A stretch of 64,000 bases of DNA. Origin: UBA1189 sp045612065. Lineage in GTDB: Bacteria > Bacteroidota > Bacteroidia > Bacteroidales > Bacteroidaceae. Shown piece after piece: positions 9,341 through 19,600 of the stretch; the first letter of the stretch is position 1, and each line of letters opens with the position of its first letter. Both the position numbers and the translations under genes were made by a program. A model generated the notes under the pieces. That model saw nothing but the letters and a program-made list of their open reading frames with translations, made no database searches and was not told the DNA's origin. The stretch lies in the NCBI GenBank assembly GCA_045612065.1, contig JAZKYH010000066.1, positions 1-64,000 on the forward strand, written 5' to 3'.

Positions 9341-9396
9341 GAGTGAAGAGTGAAGAGTGAAAAGTTAAGATTTATGAGTTAAGAGTGAAAAGGAAA
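9341..9396. repeat. Iterated GAGTGAA/GAGTTAA short-word repeat
   Basis: The word GAGTGAA recurs, with AGTTAAGA and GAGTTAAGAGTGAA variants, in the spacer between two minus-strand genes. A partial complement of the same words lies at 9433-9455 (TCTTAACTATTAACTCTT). This is one of several short-word repeat spacers in the window. Confidence 0.6.
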
Positions 9397-9432
9397 GGGG
9401 AAGAGAGCACCATTCGGAGACAACTCTTCCCT
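9390..9432 (-). terminator. Terminator of the FKBP lipoprotein gene
   Basis: On the minus strand GGGAAGAG pairs with CTCTTCCC across an 18-base loop and is followed by CTTTCCTTTT. It lies 31 bases after the stop codon of the FKBP gene. Confidence 0.6.
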
Positions 9433-9463
9433 CTTAACTATTAACTCTTCCTTCTAAAGGTTT

Positions 9464-10729
9464 TTACTTTACAATCTCAAGCAACTCAACCTCGAACACG
9501 AGTGTAGAGAAGGGCTTGATGGTACCCAAGTCGCGGCTACCATACGCCAACTCTTGGGGAATGTAAAGCATCCACTTTGAGCCTACGGGCATCATGGTAA
9601 GTGCCTCGGTCCAACCTGCGATCACTTGATTTGCTCCAAAGGTGGTAGGTTCGTTACGGCTATATGAGCTATCAAACTCTGTACCATCGATGAGTGTACC
9701 ACGATAGTGTACCTTCACCTTGTCGGTCAAGGCAGGAACTGCACCCTTACCCTCAGTGATTACCTTGTAGCAGAGACCACTCTCAGTCTTCACCACACCC
9801 TCAGTCTTAGCGATAGAATCAAGGTAAGCCTCGCCCTGAGCCTTTACAGCACCGAACTGCTGCTCGAAACGTTCGTTCTTGATTTCCTCCATCAGTGTCA
9901 TTGCAGCCATCTGAGCTTCCATAGGCTGCATTGCCATATTCTTTTCTGTAACACCAGCGAGGAATCCTGCAAGGAAAAAGTCTTTACTGATGAGTTCCTC
10001 TTCGTTACCATACACCTCGTAGCTAATACCAGGAATCATCTGATTAGCAATCTGCTGACCGATCTGCACACCTGCATAAAGCGCCCCCTTCTTCGCATTG
10101 TCACCATCCTTGACACCAGTCTTCAAACCTTTCACGAAATCGGCCATATAGGTGGTATCTACATCCATGCGATAAACGATGAAGTTCTTCAAGCCCTGAG
10201 TCTGAGCCAGGCCCATAGCGTATGAGAAAGTATCAATCTGCGCCTTGAGGTTAGCAGTAGAATCATTATTTGTTCTAATAGCAGTCATAAGTGCCATAGC
10301 CTTGTTATGAGCCTCATCGAAAGTCATCTTCATACCCTTTTCGGTTACGCCCGCCACAAAAGCATCGGTAAAATTCTTTTTGTTGAGTTCACCTTTCTTA
10401 CCAGCAAAAAGTTCTCCTGCAATGCCAGGAATCATCTGATTCACCACCTGCTGACCAATCTGCACGCCAGAGAGATAAGCATTCTGCTTGTCATCTGCAT
10501 TTGCGCCATCAAGCACACCATTCACGAACTCACCCATGTAAGTTGTATCTACATCCATGCGGTCTACAAGATAATCCTTCAGACCTGGAGTTTGAGATAT
10601 ACCAATCGCATAAGCCAACGAATCGGCTTTGGTAGCACCTTTCAATTCAACCTTAGGAGCGGCAGTTGTGCAACTTACAAAAAGGCCTGCTGCAAAGGCC
10701 ATAGCTACTGAAAAGACAGTTTTCTTCAT
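9464..10729 (-). CDS. FKBP-type peptidyl-prolyl isomerase, lipoprotein with duplicated N-terminal domain
   Basis: A 421-residue envelope protein that should catalyse proline isomerisation during folding of exported proteins. The N-terminus (MKKTVFSVAMAFAAGLFVSC) is a lipoprotein-type signal with Cys at 20, although Phe at -3 is not ideal. Two copies of an FKBP_N-like domain follow. The motif RMDVDTTYM appears in both (about residues 56-64 and 188-196), each with nearby IGQQ(V/I)xNQMIPGI. The C-terminal FKBP domain (about 310-421) has VKVHYRGTLIDGTEFDSS, VIAGWTEAL and LAYG. The duplicated N-terminal domain, which usually makes dimers, is unusual. It follows a second FKBP gene by 30 bases, suggesting one operon. 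Confidence 0.92.
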   Translation of the reverse strand: MKKTVFSVAMAFAAGLFVSCTTAAPKVELKGATKADSLAYAIGISQTPGLKDYLVDRMDVDTTYMGEFVNGVLDGANADDKQNAYLSGVQIGQQVVNQMIPGIAGELFAGKKGELNKKNFTDAFVAGVTEKGMKMTFDEAHNKAMALMTAIRTNNDSTANLKAQIDTFSYAMGLAQTQGLKNFIVYRMDVDTTYMADFVKGLKTGVKDGDNAKKGALYAGVQIGQQIANQMIPGISYEVYGNEEELISKDFFLAGFLAGVTEKNMAMQPMEAQMAAMTLMEEIKNERFEQQFGAVKAQGEAYLDSIAKTEGVVKTESGLCYKVITEGKGAVPALTDKVKVHYRGTLIDGTEFDSSYSRNEPTTFGANQVIAGWTEALTMMPVGSKWMLYIPQELAYGSRDLGTIKPFSTLVFEVELLEIVK

Positions 10730-10759
10730 TTCTTTATTTCCGTTTATTATCTATAATCC

Positions 10760-11341
10760 TTACAATACTTCCAAGAGTTCCACCTCAAACACCAATGTGC
10801 TGTAGGGAGGGATGGCAGCTCCTGCACCATGTTCACCATAACCGAGGTTATAGGGAATGTAGAGTTTCCATTTGTCACCCTCGCTCATGAGTTGCAATGC
10901 TTCAACCCATCCGGCAATCACTTGGTTCACACCAAATACGGCAGGTTCTCCACGCTCTACGGAGCTGTCAAACATAGTTCCGTCCACCAGACGTCCCTCG
11001 TAGTGACAACGTACCTTGTCAGTAGCCTTAGGTTTGCGGCCTGTACCCGATGCCAACACCTCATACTGCAATCCACTGGGAAGTGTGGTCACACCCGCGC
11101 GTTCCTTATTCATTTTGAGGAACATCTCACCTTGCTCGATAGCAGCAGCATGCGCCTTCTTCTCCATCTCAGCAAAGTGGTTGTTTACAATCTGCTGTGC
11201 CTCAGCAAAGCTGAGCGCAGTCTCTTTACCTTCCAATACATCACGGATTGCCTGAGCAAAGTCATCGACATTCACCTCAGCGCCCATAGAGAGCAGCTGC
11301 TGGCCGATACCAAGACCCAATCCGTAGCTAAATTTATCCAT
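10760..11341 (-). CDS. FKBP-type peptidyl-prolyl cis-trans isomerase (FklB/Mip-like)
   Basis: A 193-residue protein with an alpha-helical FKBP_N dimerisation region (about residues 1-75) and a C-terminal FKBP catalytic domain (about 85-193, with VRCHYEGRLVDGTMFDSS, VIAGWVEAL, YNLGYGEHG and STLVFEVELLEV). No signal peptide is visible, so it is probably cytoplasmic, unlike its lipoprotein neighbour. The pair may share a transcript: the lipoprotein gene starts 30 bases after this stop. A TAAATTTG -7 box is present on the minus strand at 11371-11378, 30 bases before the start. Confidence 0.93.
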   Translation of the reverse strand: MDKFSYGLGLGIGQQLLSMGAEVNVDDFAQAIRDVLEGKETALSFAEAQQIVNNHFAEMEKKAHAAAIEQGEMFLKMNKERAGVTTLPSGLQYEVLASGTGRKPKATDKVRCHYEGRLVDGTMFDSSVERGEPAVFGVNQVIAGWVEALQLMSEGDKWKLYIPYNLGYGEHGAGAAIPPYSTLVFEVELLEVL

Positions 11342-11370
11342 ATCTTTATACTTAATTTTGAAAAAACGGA

Positions 11371-11378
11371 CAAATTTA
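11371..11378 (-). promoter_or_regulatory. Probable -7 box for the two FKBP genes
   Basis: The minus strand reads TAAATTTG, matching TAnnTTTG. No clear -33 TTTG lies 19-21 bases upstream. The spacer 11342-11601 otherwise holds the promoter of the next gene and nothing else I can support. Confidence 0.5.
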
Positions 11379-11552
11379 CGTTTTTTATCTGAATATTACA
11401 TCATTTCGGACGTAATTATGCATTTTTCACACTTCGCAAGGAGTTTACAGCAAGTATGAAAACACAGAGCAACAGATACGCAAACAATTTCCAGATATTT
11501 CGGTTTATGAAGGAAGGAGCCTCCTCACCTCCTCCAAAAACAATTGTCGAAA

Positions 11553-11584
11553 TTTGTTCTTTTTGTAGGCTTGTGCTATCTTTG
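11553..11584 (+). promoter_or_regulatory. Promoter of the glycosyltransferase gene
   Basis: TTTG at 11553-11556, a 20-base spacer, then TATCTTTG at 11577-11584. The start codon lies 17 bases after the box. Confidence 0.75.
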
Positions 11585-11601
11585 TCCCAACAAACAATGT
11601 C

Positions 11602-12441
11602 ATGAAAAGGATTTGCGCTATCACTATGGTGCGTAACGATGAGTTCTATCTACGCAAATGGGTAGAGTACTATGGAGCTCAATTGGGACGCGAAAACTTG
11701 AGAATCTATTTCGATGGTGAAGACCAACGTGTACCTGACTTCTGTGAAGGGGTACCTACGGAGCTCAAGCCTCGCATACCGGGTATGGTGGTGAAGGCCG
11801 AAAAGGAGCGCCTCACCTTTCTCTCCCTCCAAGCTGCACGTTTGATGCAGGAAGAGGGATACGACATAGTCATAGGAGTTGACGCCGACGAATTCCTCAT
11901 CGTTGACCCCAAGGTGGGGATGACGTTGCAAGAATATCTCAATAAGAAAGAGGTAGATACCTGCCTGTCGGGGCTTGGTGTCGACGTAGGGCAGCACCTT
12001 GAACGAGAGGAGGTTATCGATGACCACAAGCCCTTCCTTAACCAACGCAGTTATGCCTATCTCTGCTCTCGATACACCAAGCCGTCAGTAATAGCAAAAC
12101 CCGTAATGTGGGGTTCAGGATTCCACCGTGTGAAGGGGCATAACTATTACATTGACGAGAACCTCTTCCTCTTCCATTTCGGTAGTATCGACTTAGAAAT
12201 GATCAAGGAGCGTATGGGTAATAGCGACCTTGTCTCTACTGGTCGACTGGGACATATCAAGAAACGCGCCAAGACCATCTACGTTATCACAGGTGCCAAA
12301 GCTCGCGAATGGGATAAGACGGTGAGAGGCATGCGTATCGTACAGCAGTGGTTACGCCAGCCCTTTGCATGGAACAAGCCTTGGAACCCCATCACCAAGG
12401 TAGTGGTGCGTATACCCGAACGATTCAAGGACATTCTATAA
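11602..12441 (+). CDS. Glycosyltransferase family 2-like protein
   Basis: A 279-residue soluble glycosyltransferase of the Glyco_tranf_2_4 kind. It opens with ICAITMVRNDEFYLRKWVEYY, the nucleotide-sugar fold start, and has the metal-binding DAD triplet at 94-96 (VIGVDADEFL). No membrane helix is visible. The acceptor and donor cannot be told from sequence. Ten bases later comes a Stealth-type sugar-phosphate transferase, and an ABC exporter follows, so it probably acts on lipopolysaccharide or another surface glycan. The start is fixed by the promoter 17 bases upstream and by the start of homology. Confidence 0.85.
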   Translation: MKRICAITMVRNDEFYLRKWVEYYGAQLGRENLRIYFDGEDQRVPDFCEGVPTELKPRIPGMVVKAEKERLTFLSLQAARLMQEEGYDIVIGVDADEFLIVDPKVGMTLQEYLNKKEVDTCLSGLGVDVGQHLEREEVIDDHKPFLNQRSYAYLCSRYTKPSVIAKPVMWGSGFHRVKGHNYYIDENLFLFHFGSIDLEMIKERMGNSDLVSTGRLGHIKKRAKTIYVITGAKAREWDKTVRGMRIVQQWLRQPFAWNKPWNPITKVVVRIPERFKDIL

Positions 12442-12451
12442 ACCTACAAGC

Positions 12452-13417
12452 ATGACGGACGTAGTTATCGCCTGGGTCGATGGTGACGACCCTGTCCACA
12501 AGCGCAAGAAAGCTCAATACCTCACTGGCAAGAACGAGACCTACTTTGACGACATCGCCGGAGCCATGCGCTATCGGTCTACAGGAGAGATATACTACTG
12601 CGTAGCCTCGGTACTGCGCTATGCACCTTGGGTACACAAAATATTCATCGTCACCGACAATCAAGACCCGCATGTGGATGAGTTTGTGGCACGCAACTTC
12701 CCTAACAACACTATACCCATCGAGGTGGTAGACCACATGGTACTGTTCCGTGGATACGAGCAATATCTACCCACCTTCAACTCAATCAGCATCGAGACCA
12801 TGCTTTGGCGTATACCTGGACTGAGTGACAGAGTGTTATACTTCAACGACGATGTATTTTTAGCCTCACCAGCAACGGAGGACATGTGGTTCGAAGGCGA
12901 CAATACCCATATCTATGCCGAGCGCTTCTCTACCTTATGGGCTCGCCTGCTACGTTGGGGGAAGCATCTGGGAAGAAAGCACAAGGAGTTCGGACACAAG
13001 GATGCCATGCTCAACGCTGCCGACATATTAGGAGAGAGTCACTTCTACCTCTTCCCCCATGCCCCACTGCCCATGCGCCGCACGTGGTACGAAGAGTTCT
13101 TCGCCAATCGCCCTGGGCTGATTGACTATAATGCAAGACATCGTTTCCGCGAGTCCTCACAATGCAGCGTACCTACCTTTTTCTATATCGGAGCCTATCG
13201 CGAGAAAAAATTACAAGTCCGTTCGCCCAAGAACACCACTTGTTTTTTCAAGCCCTCACAAGAAAAATCCGCTGAGTATATGGCCCGCAAGATTGCCGAA
13301 GCTGATGCCAACAAGAGTTTAAAGTTCGGCTGCATCAACTCCTTGGGCGAGACCACCGAAGAGGCACAGCGCATGTTTCACACGTGGATAACGACCAGAT
13401 TGGACATCACGCTGTAA
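12452..13417 (+). CDS. Stealth-family sugar-phosphate transferase
   Basis: A 321-residue Stealth protein, a family that transfers hexose-1-phosphate to build phosphodiester-linked capsular or surface polymers; members include capsular phosphotransferases and eukaryotic GlcNAc-phosphotransferase. Conserved region 1 is at the N-terminus (DVVIAWVDGDDP). Region 2 includes RSTGEIYYCVASVLRYAPW, KIFIVTDNQDP and LYFNDDVFL. Later regions include the HRFRESSQC segment. The length suits a compact bacterial member. It is 10 bases behind the glycosyltransferase, which implies co-expression. The last part of this gene carries the promoter of the next gene, whose start lies 68 bases beyond the stop. Confidence 0.9.
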   Translation: MTDVVIAWVDGDDPVHKRKKAQYLTGKNETYFDDIAGAMRYRSTGEIYYCVASVLRYAPWVHKIFIVTDNQDPHVDEFVARNFPNNTIPIEVVDHMVLFRGYEQYLPTFNSISIETMLWRIPGLSDRVLYFNDDVFLASPATEDMWFEGDNTHIYAERFSTLWARLLRWGKHLGRKHKEFGHKDAMLNAADILGESHFYLFPHAPLPMRRTWYEEFFANRPGLIDYNARHRFRESSQCSVPTFFYIGAYREKKLQVRSPKNTTCFFKPSQEKSAEYMARKIAEADANKSLKFGCINSLGETTEEAQRMFHTWITTRLDITL

Positions 13418-13433
13418 AATATCAAAGTAAACG

Positions 13434-13465
13434 TTGCATATCTTCCACCTTTGTTCGTACCTTTG
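13434..13465 (+). promoter_or_regulatory. Promoter of the ABC exporter
   Basis: TTG at 13434-13436, a 21-base spacer, then TACCTTTG at 13458-13465. The chosen ATG at 13486 is 20 bases downstream, which argues against the longer open frame starting at 13384. Confidence 0.75.
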
Positions 13466-13485
13466 CGATTCATAACACATCACTT

Positions 13486-15318
13486 ATGTTGAAAGAATTC
13501 CTCCAGTTAATCAGACGTTTCGTCCCTCCTTATAGCAAATACCTCATCAGCAACCTTGTGCTCAATCTACTGGCACAAGTACTCAATGTATTCTCCTTCT
13601 CCCTGCTCATTCCCATACTGCAAATTCTGTTCCAGGTGAGCGACACGAGATATGCACACATGACATGGGCTGATGGCAATGCAGCCGAAGTCATCAAGAA
13701 CAATTTCTACTACTACATGAACCACTTCATCGAAGTGCGTGGCGCCTTGTGGGTGCTCATTATGTCGGGAGTGATACTCGTAGTGCTAACTCTCTTGAAG
13801 ACGGCCTGTTACTTCGGATCGGCTGCTACGCTCATTCCCCTACGCACTGGCGTAGTACGAGATATCCGCATACAAGTATACAATAAGGTATTAGGACTCC
13901 CCTTGAGTTTCTTCTCTGATGAGCGCAAGGGAGATATCATTTCGCGCATGAGCAGCGATGTGGGTGGTCTTGAGACTACACTTTCCAACTCACTGGAGAT
14001 GCTCATCAAAAATCCCATAGCCATCGTAGTAACCTTGGGTACTCTTTTCTTCCTCAGTTGGGAGCTCACCCTCTTCGTACTCATTGCTATGCCCGTGCTC
14101 GCTTGGGCCATGGGAGCCATCAGCCGCAAGCTGAAACGCACGTCCAAAGAAGCACAAAACTATTGGGGCACCCTACTTGCCCAGTTAGACGAGACATTGG
14201 GCGGACTGCGCATCATCAAGGCTTTCCTCGCCGAGAGTAAGATGAAAGAGCGCTTTGCCAACATCAACAACACCTACCGCAATGCGGTGATGCGCATGAC
14301 GATACGCCAATCGGCCGCTCATCCCGCCAGTGAATTCATGGGCACCTGCATCATCGTCATCGTGATGTGGGCAGGAGGCTACATCATCCTCAACGGCACA
14401 TCGGGCATGGAGGGAGCCACTTTCATCTATTACCTCGTGATGCTCTATAATATCCTCAATCCCATCAAAGACCTATCCAAAGCATTCTATAACATCCCCA
14501 TCGGAATGGGTTGTTGGGAACGTGTAGACAAGATACTCAGTGCCAAGAATCCCATCAAAGAGGCCGACAAGCCGACATCATTATCGACCTTCGAACAAGG
14601 CATTGAATTCAAGAACGTAGACTTCCACTACGCCCCCGGAGCACCAGTACTGCATGGCATAAACCTCACCGTAGAAAAGGGCAAAACCATCGCACTCGTA
14701 GGGCAGTCCGGCTCGGGAAAGTCTACCCTTGTTGACCTCGTCCCCCGCTTCCACGATGTTGTGGGTGGCAGCATCACCATTGACGGCAAGGACATCCGCG
14801 ACATCTCCATCCGTGACTTGCGCTCGCTCATCGGCAACGTAAACCAAGAAGCCATCCTCTTCAACGACACCATATTCAACAACATCAGCTTCGGAGTCGA
14901 GGGGGCTACCATGGAGCAGGTCATCGAGGCTGCCAAGATTGCCAATGCCCATGAGTTTATCATGGAAAGCGAGCAGGGCTACGACACCATCATCGGTGAC
15001 CGAGGCTGCCGCCTCTCGGGAGGCCAGCGCCAGCGCCTCAGCATAGCCCGCGCCATCTTGAAGAACCCACCCATACTGATTCTCGACGAGGCCACCTCGG
15101 CCCTCGACACCGAGAGCGAACGCCTGGTGCAGGAGGCTCTGGAACGCTTGATGAAGTCGCGCACGACGATTGCCATCGCCCACCGTCTAAGCACCATCAA
15201 GCATGCCGACGAGATATGCGTGATGCTCGAAGGCGAAATCGTAGAGCGCGGCACACACGAGTCCTTGCTTGCTAAGGGTGGATACTACAAGCGACTCAAC
15301 GACATGCAAAGTCTATAG
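13486..15318 (+). CDS. MsbA-like ABC exporter (fused permease and ATPase)
   Basis: A 610-residue half-transporter with a six-helix membrane domain (about 1-340) and an ATPase domain. Walker A is GQSGSGKST near residue 406, the signature LSGGQRQRL near 511, Walker B ILILDEATSALD near 531, and the switch His in AHRLST near 565. As a homodimer it probably flips a lipid-linked substrate such as lipid A core across the inner membrane. The frame is open upstream to 13384 but a promoter lies between, so the ATG at 13486 (MLKEFLQLIRRF) is used. Neighbouring glycan genes support a surface-lipid role; a different substrate is possible. Confidence 0.9.
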   Translation: MLKEFLQLIRRFVPPYSKYLISNLVLNLLAQVLNVFSFSLLIPILQILFQVSDTRYAHMTWADGNAAEVIKNNFYYYMNHFIEVRGALWVLIMSGVILVVLTLLKTACYFGSAATLIPLRTGVVRDIRIQVYNKVLGLPLSFFSDERKGDIISRMSSDVGGLETTLSNSLEMLIKNPIAIVVTLGTLFFLSWELTLFVLIAMPVLAWAMGAISRKLKRTSKEAQNYWGTLLAQLDETLGGLRIIKAFLAESKMKERFANINNTYRNAVMRMTIRQSAAHPASEFMGTCIIVIVMWAGGYIILNGTSGMEGATFIYYLVMLYNILNPIKDLSKAFYNIPIGMGCWERVDKILSAKNPIKEADKPTSLSTFEQGIEFKNVDFHYAPGAPVLHGINLTVEKGKTIALVGQSGSGKSTLVDLVPRFHDVVGGSITIDGKDIRDISIRDLRSLIGNVNQEAILFNDTIFNNISFGVEGATMEQVIEAAKIANAHEFIMESEQGYDTIIGDRGCRLSGGQRQRLSIARAILKNPPILILDEATSALDTESERLVQEALERLMKSRTTIAIAHRLSTIKHADEICVMLEGEIVERGTHESLLAKGGYYKRLNDMQSL

Positions 15319-15415
15319 TCCTCAACTAAATTTACAACATCACACTTTTCTTTGTAACTTTAATCGTCTCGCGGCGCGCTTGAAGATAGGCGGTCCTTGG
15401 AAATATACAAATAAA

Positions 15416-15447
15416 TTTGATATTTCTCTCGGCTTGCACTATCTTTG
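15416..15447 (+). promoter_or_regulatory. Promoter of mdh
   Basis: TTTG at 15416-15419, a 20-base spacer, then TATCTTTG at 15440-15447. The start codon is 53 bases after the box. Confidence 0.8.
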
Positions 15448-15500
15448 CATCGATAAACACGAAAATACATTTGTTTAACCTCTATAAAAAGAAAAAGATT

Positions 15501-16490
15501 ATGAAGTTTTTGACAGACGAGAAACTCGTGATTGTAGGTGCCGGTGGTATGATCGGTTCTAACATGGCTCAGACAGCCTTGATGTTGGGTCTTACTCCTA
15601 ACATCTGCCTTTACGACATCTATGGCCCCGGTGTAAACGGTGTGGCTGAGGAAATGGCTCACTGCGCTTTCGAAGGTGCTAATATCACTTGGACCATCGA
15701 CCCCGAAGAGGCTTTCACTGGTGCTAAGTATATCATCTCTTCAGGTGGTGCTCCCCGTAAGGAGGGTATGACTCGTGAGGACCTCCTCAAGGGTAACTGC
15801 CAGATTGCTGCTGAGTTCGGCGACAACATCAAGAAGTACTGCCCCGATGTAAAGCACGTAGTGGTAATCTTCAACCCCGCTGACGTAACTGCTCTCACAG
15901 CTCTCATCCGTTCAGGTTTGAAGCCCAACCAACTCACTTCACTCGCTGCACTCGACTCTACCCGTCTCCAGCAGGCTATCGCCGAGGCTGTAGGTGTACC
16001 TCAGTACAAAGTTGAGGGTGCTCGCACCTATGGTGGTCACGGTGAGGCTATGGCTGTATTCGCTTCTAAGATCACTGTTGATGGCAAGCCTCTCTCTGAG
16101 TATGAAATCTCTGACGAGAAATGGGCTGAGATCAAGCACAACACTATCCAGGGTGGTTCACGCATCATCAAACTCCGTGGCCGTTCATCATTCCAGAGCC
16201 CCGCTTACCAGTCTGTTAAGATGATTGAGGCTGCTATGGGTGGCGCTGAGTTCCACTGGCCCGCAGGTTGCTACGTAAACAACGAGAAGTACCAGCACGT
16301 GCTCATGGCTATGCCTACCGTTATCGACGCTACTGGCGTACACTTCGGTGAGGTAACCGGCACTGCAGAGGAGATGGCTGCTCTCGACGCTTCATACGCT
16401 CACCTCCAGGTAATGCGTGATGAGATCATCAACCTCGGCATCATTCCTCCCGTAAGCGAGTGGGCTACCTTGAACCCCAACTTGGCATAA
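15501..16490 (+). CDS. mdh: Malate dehydrogenase (Bacteroides type)
   Basis: A 329-residue NAD-dependent dehydrogenase of the lactate/malate family, probably reducing oxaloacetate to malate in the reductive branch leading to succinate. It has the Rossmann start (KLVIVGAGGMIGSNMA), the active-site segment GGAPRKEGMTREDLL, FNPADVTALT, and the catalytic-His region TYGGHGEAM. The frame is open upstream to a TTG at 15417, but the ATG at 15501 follows an AAAAAGA stretch and matches the family N-terminus. It is monocistronic, with its own promoter and a strong terminator. Codon use is strongly biased (many GCT/GGT codons), which suggests high expression. Confidence 0.94.
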   Translation: MKFLTDEKLVIVGAGGMIGSNMAQTALMLGLTPNICLYDIYGPGVNGVAEEMAHCAFEGANITWTIDPEEAFTGAKYIISSGGAPRKEGMTREDLLKGNCQIAAEFGDNIKKYCPDVKHVVVIFNPADVTALTALIRSGLKPNQLTSLAALDSTRLQQAIAEAVGVPQYKVEGARTYGGHGEAMAVFASKITVDGKPLSEYEISDEKWAEIKHNTIQGGSRIIKLRGRSSFQSPAYQSVKMIEAAMGGAEFHWPAGCYVNNEKYQHVLMAMPTVIDATGVHFGEVTGTAEEMAALDASYAHLQVMRDEIINLGIIPPVSEWATLNPNLA

Positions 16491-16512
16491 TCACTAACCG
16501 ATTATAAAGAGA

Positions 16513-16556
16513 ATAGAGGGCGCACTGATGGGTACGCCCTCTATTTCTTATTTTTT
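16513..16556 (+). terminator. Terminator of mdh
   Basis: ATAGAGGGCG pairs with CGCCCTCTAT around a 12-base loop, followed by TTCTTATTTTTT. It lies between convergent mdh and the CotH gene. Confidence 0.85.
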
Positions 16557-16629
16557 CCACCCAACTTAAAAGACTCCAATAGCTACCGCGGAATCCGCAT
16601 AAGAGAATCAACAGAAACAAAGATATGTC

Positions 16630-19600
16630 CTATCTCACAATCTTACGGGCAACAACTTTACCATTCTCATAGACAATCTTCTCTACGAGCACACCAGATG
16701 TAGGTTTATCCACCTGTACTCCATTGAGAGTGTAATATGTCGTAGACACCGCACGTGCTGCTGATGAGAGTTCAACAACATCATCACCTTTCACTGTCAG
16801 TTGGAATGGAACTTTGCGACTACCCAACACATTTTCAGGAGTGAGAACAAACGTTTGTTCAATGTCATAAATCCCCCCTTGTGCATCCATAGCTTTCAAG
16901 TGCAAAGTTTCACCTCCCTCACCATGGACATTCATATACAACAGTCCTTCCACCTCTTGGGATATGCCACGACATTCTTCACCGCAGAAAGCAGCTACAA
17001 CGCCATCCTCTGAAGTAGGGAGTTCCAATACAGCGATAACACTTGTTACGTTAGGATAAGCATGCACATCCACTTGCCAGGGCACAGACTCCGACAATTC
17101 TTTCTCTGGCAGGCTGTATCGTTTAGCCTTGCGTACAACTGGAGAAGATAAAGAATTCCAATAGAACACCTGCTCCTTATTACACTTGAGCAAGTAGGCT
17201 TGACCAGACGAGAGAGAGGAAAGCGTACCTATCCAACGTCCCTCTTCGTAAGTAGCAAATCCATTGATTCCGACAATAGCATCCCCTTCAGTCGGGAGAT
17301 ACCCCCTCAGCGCAACATCTATCGTTGTCGTATTGTACAAAGGACATCCCAGCCAATTCCATCCTTGCTTCACGCTGACAGGAGTATCAACATCGAACAG
17401 ATTTCCTCTCAGCGTGATATCCGCAGCTTCAGACATCTTTATCTTGTAGCCCGCTGCAAAATCAAGGACTTTGAGATTTCCACTCCAAGTATCCTCTTTC
17501 ACATACGATTCATATTGTCCCACGATATGTTGCGCATAACCCGTGAAGCGGCTAACGTGAACTTTGGAGCCAAGATTATGTGAGGTCCAATTCCATCCCT
17601 TTTCCAACCCCAACGTAATCGCCATCAGCGAATCTCCCCAATACGTAGCATTTTCTGAAGCGAAATCATATACCCCCATTACATTGGGCAATGCAATACT
17701 TGGTCTACTTTGATAAGATACGTGCTGTCCTCCATCAGGATAACGTCCATACGTCTGCCAATCGTTCTGCTCCAGATATTCCATTTCATCACTCCACGTT
17801 CCGTCTTCAGCTTGTAAGATGATATAAGCTCCATCTGCATTATCAAGTTTGAAAGGGGCATGCAATTGACTAATAGGAACGAGTTTGTCGCACCACACAA
17901 TCAGTCTGCCATAAGCAGGTATAACCGTATTTGCCATGCTACCATCAGCATTTATCTGGTACTTTTGAGGATTATTACGATTATCACTCAGATACATACC
18001 GCTGACATCAATATCCCCATCAGTAGTATTGTACAATTCCACCCAGTCATTCTTCTTAAAATGATCGTTGATGTAGATGCTGTTGCCTGCACTAACCTCA
18101 TTGATGCGCACTGGCGAAGCACCGCTTTCCAACACTTCCGACGGTTCTTCCAATTTGTCGTACATTGCCACGAGCTGGCAACTACCACTGATTATATCCT
18201 CATTGAAAGTTAGAAGTTCCTGAGTACTGATAATAGAACTCTCCGACACCGACTTAGTCAGTCGCGCATCAAAGAACATGTCACTACTTGACGCACTCGT
18301 ATTGTGCGCCTCGGCTGTTATAACATTCGTCCCCTCCTTTAAGAGCTGAATAGGAATATCTATTGTACCGTAGTAAGCCACGTTACTCTCATAAGCCGTC
18401 GAGAAGTCCTGATATGCACTTCCACTAATGCAATGATAGCTACCTACTTCTACCCCATTGACATAAAAGATAACCCCATCATCGATATAATAGTGCAATG
18501 AGAAGAAGTCTCCTACAGCGGGCAATTCTGAAAGCGTAAATTCTTGACGGAAGTAGTAGGTCGGGCGTTTGTTTCTCGCATCACCGCCATAGTCCAGCAC
18601 CGTATTGTAGTCTGCAGCATCAGCCATAGTGCCCACGGTCCCATAGCCAAAGGGAGCAGCACCTTCATTCCAAACGACATCCCCACACTCAGGTACCTTC
18701 CACTGCGTATCATCCAATGATCCTTGGTCGTAATACATCCAAGAACTACCGAAAGGAAGCACGTCGACCTGAGCCTTTGAGTTAGACATCAATTTCCACC
18801 CCTTAAACACATAGCCTGCGGGAGCTTTTGTTGCTATTGAAACAGGGCCGAACAGAGTTCCATCAAACTTTCTTGTAGGAACCTCCTGCCCCTCTATAAG
18901 CAATCGCGCCTCAGGGATATTACACTCTAAGGACACCTTATACTCCTCTGTCAGCCCCCAGAAATTCTTCATGTTACTCATGCGGGAGCTACGCTTTCCA
19001 GAGTTGGAGATCTGACTATAAAGATTATTGGCAGAACTTTGAGGACTATTCCCCTCTATCGCAAGCGCCGGGGTGGTATAAGCCACCATCTCATCAATAA
19101 TTGCTTTACACCTTTCAGGTTCCATTACACTTCCATCCACAATAGAGAAAGCATGTAGGAATTGTCTTCTAAAGGGTTCATACTGCAACATATTGAAGAA
19201 TATCTCAGCAAGATAACTCACACCCGCATTGTCGGCATATCTACCGTCATAATTATCAAGCAAGCCATAGATGGAAGAAATCATATTGGTAGATCCGAAG
19301 GCCGAGTCGGCATCGAACAGTACCAAATGAAATTTTCCGTCCTCTGTCCTACTACGAAATCCTTTGATGTTGTTGCTATTTGTAATCCAGTCACCACTAC
19401 CGATGTAACATTCTGCAGCCATATAATTACAGAATTCATCAACATCTACCATATCACAAATTTCTTGCCAAATAGCTTGGTTGGTGGGATCGAAAGACAA
19501 TTGCTTGGTCAAGTCAAGCCACCTCAAAAAGGAGTCCTTAGTACCCTCCTTCTGTTCATATCCAATCTCACTATTCAGTTCGAACTGGTCCATCTCATCC

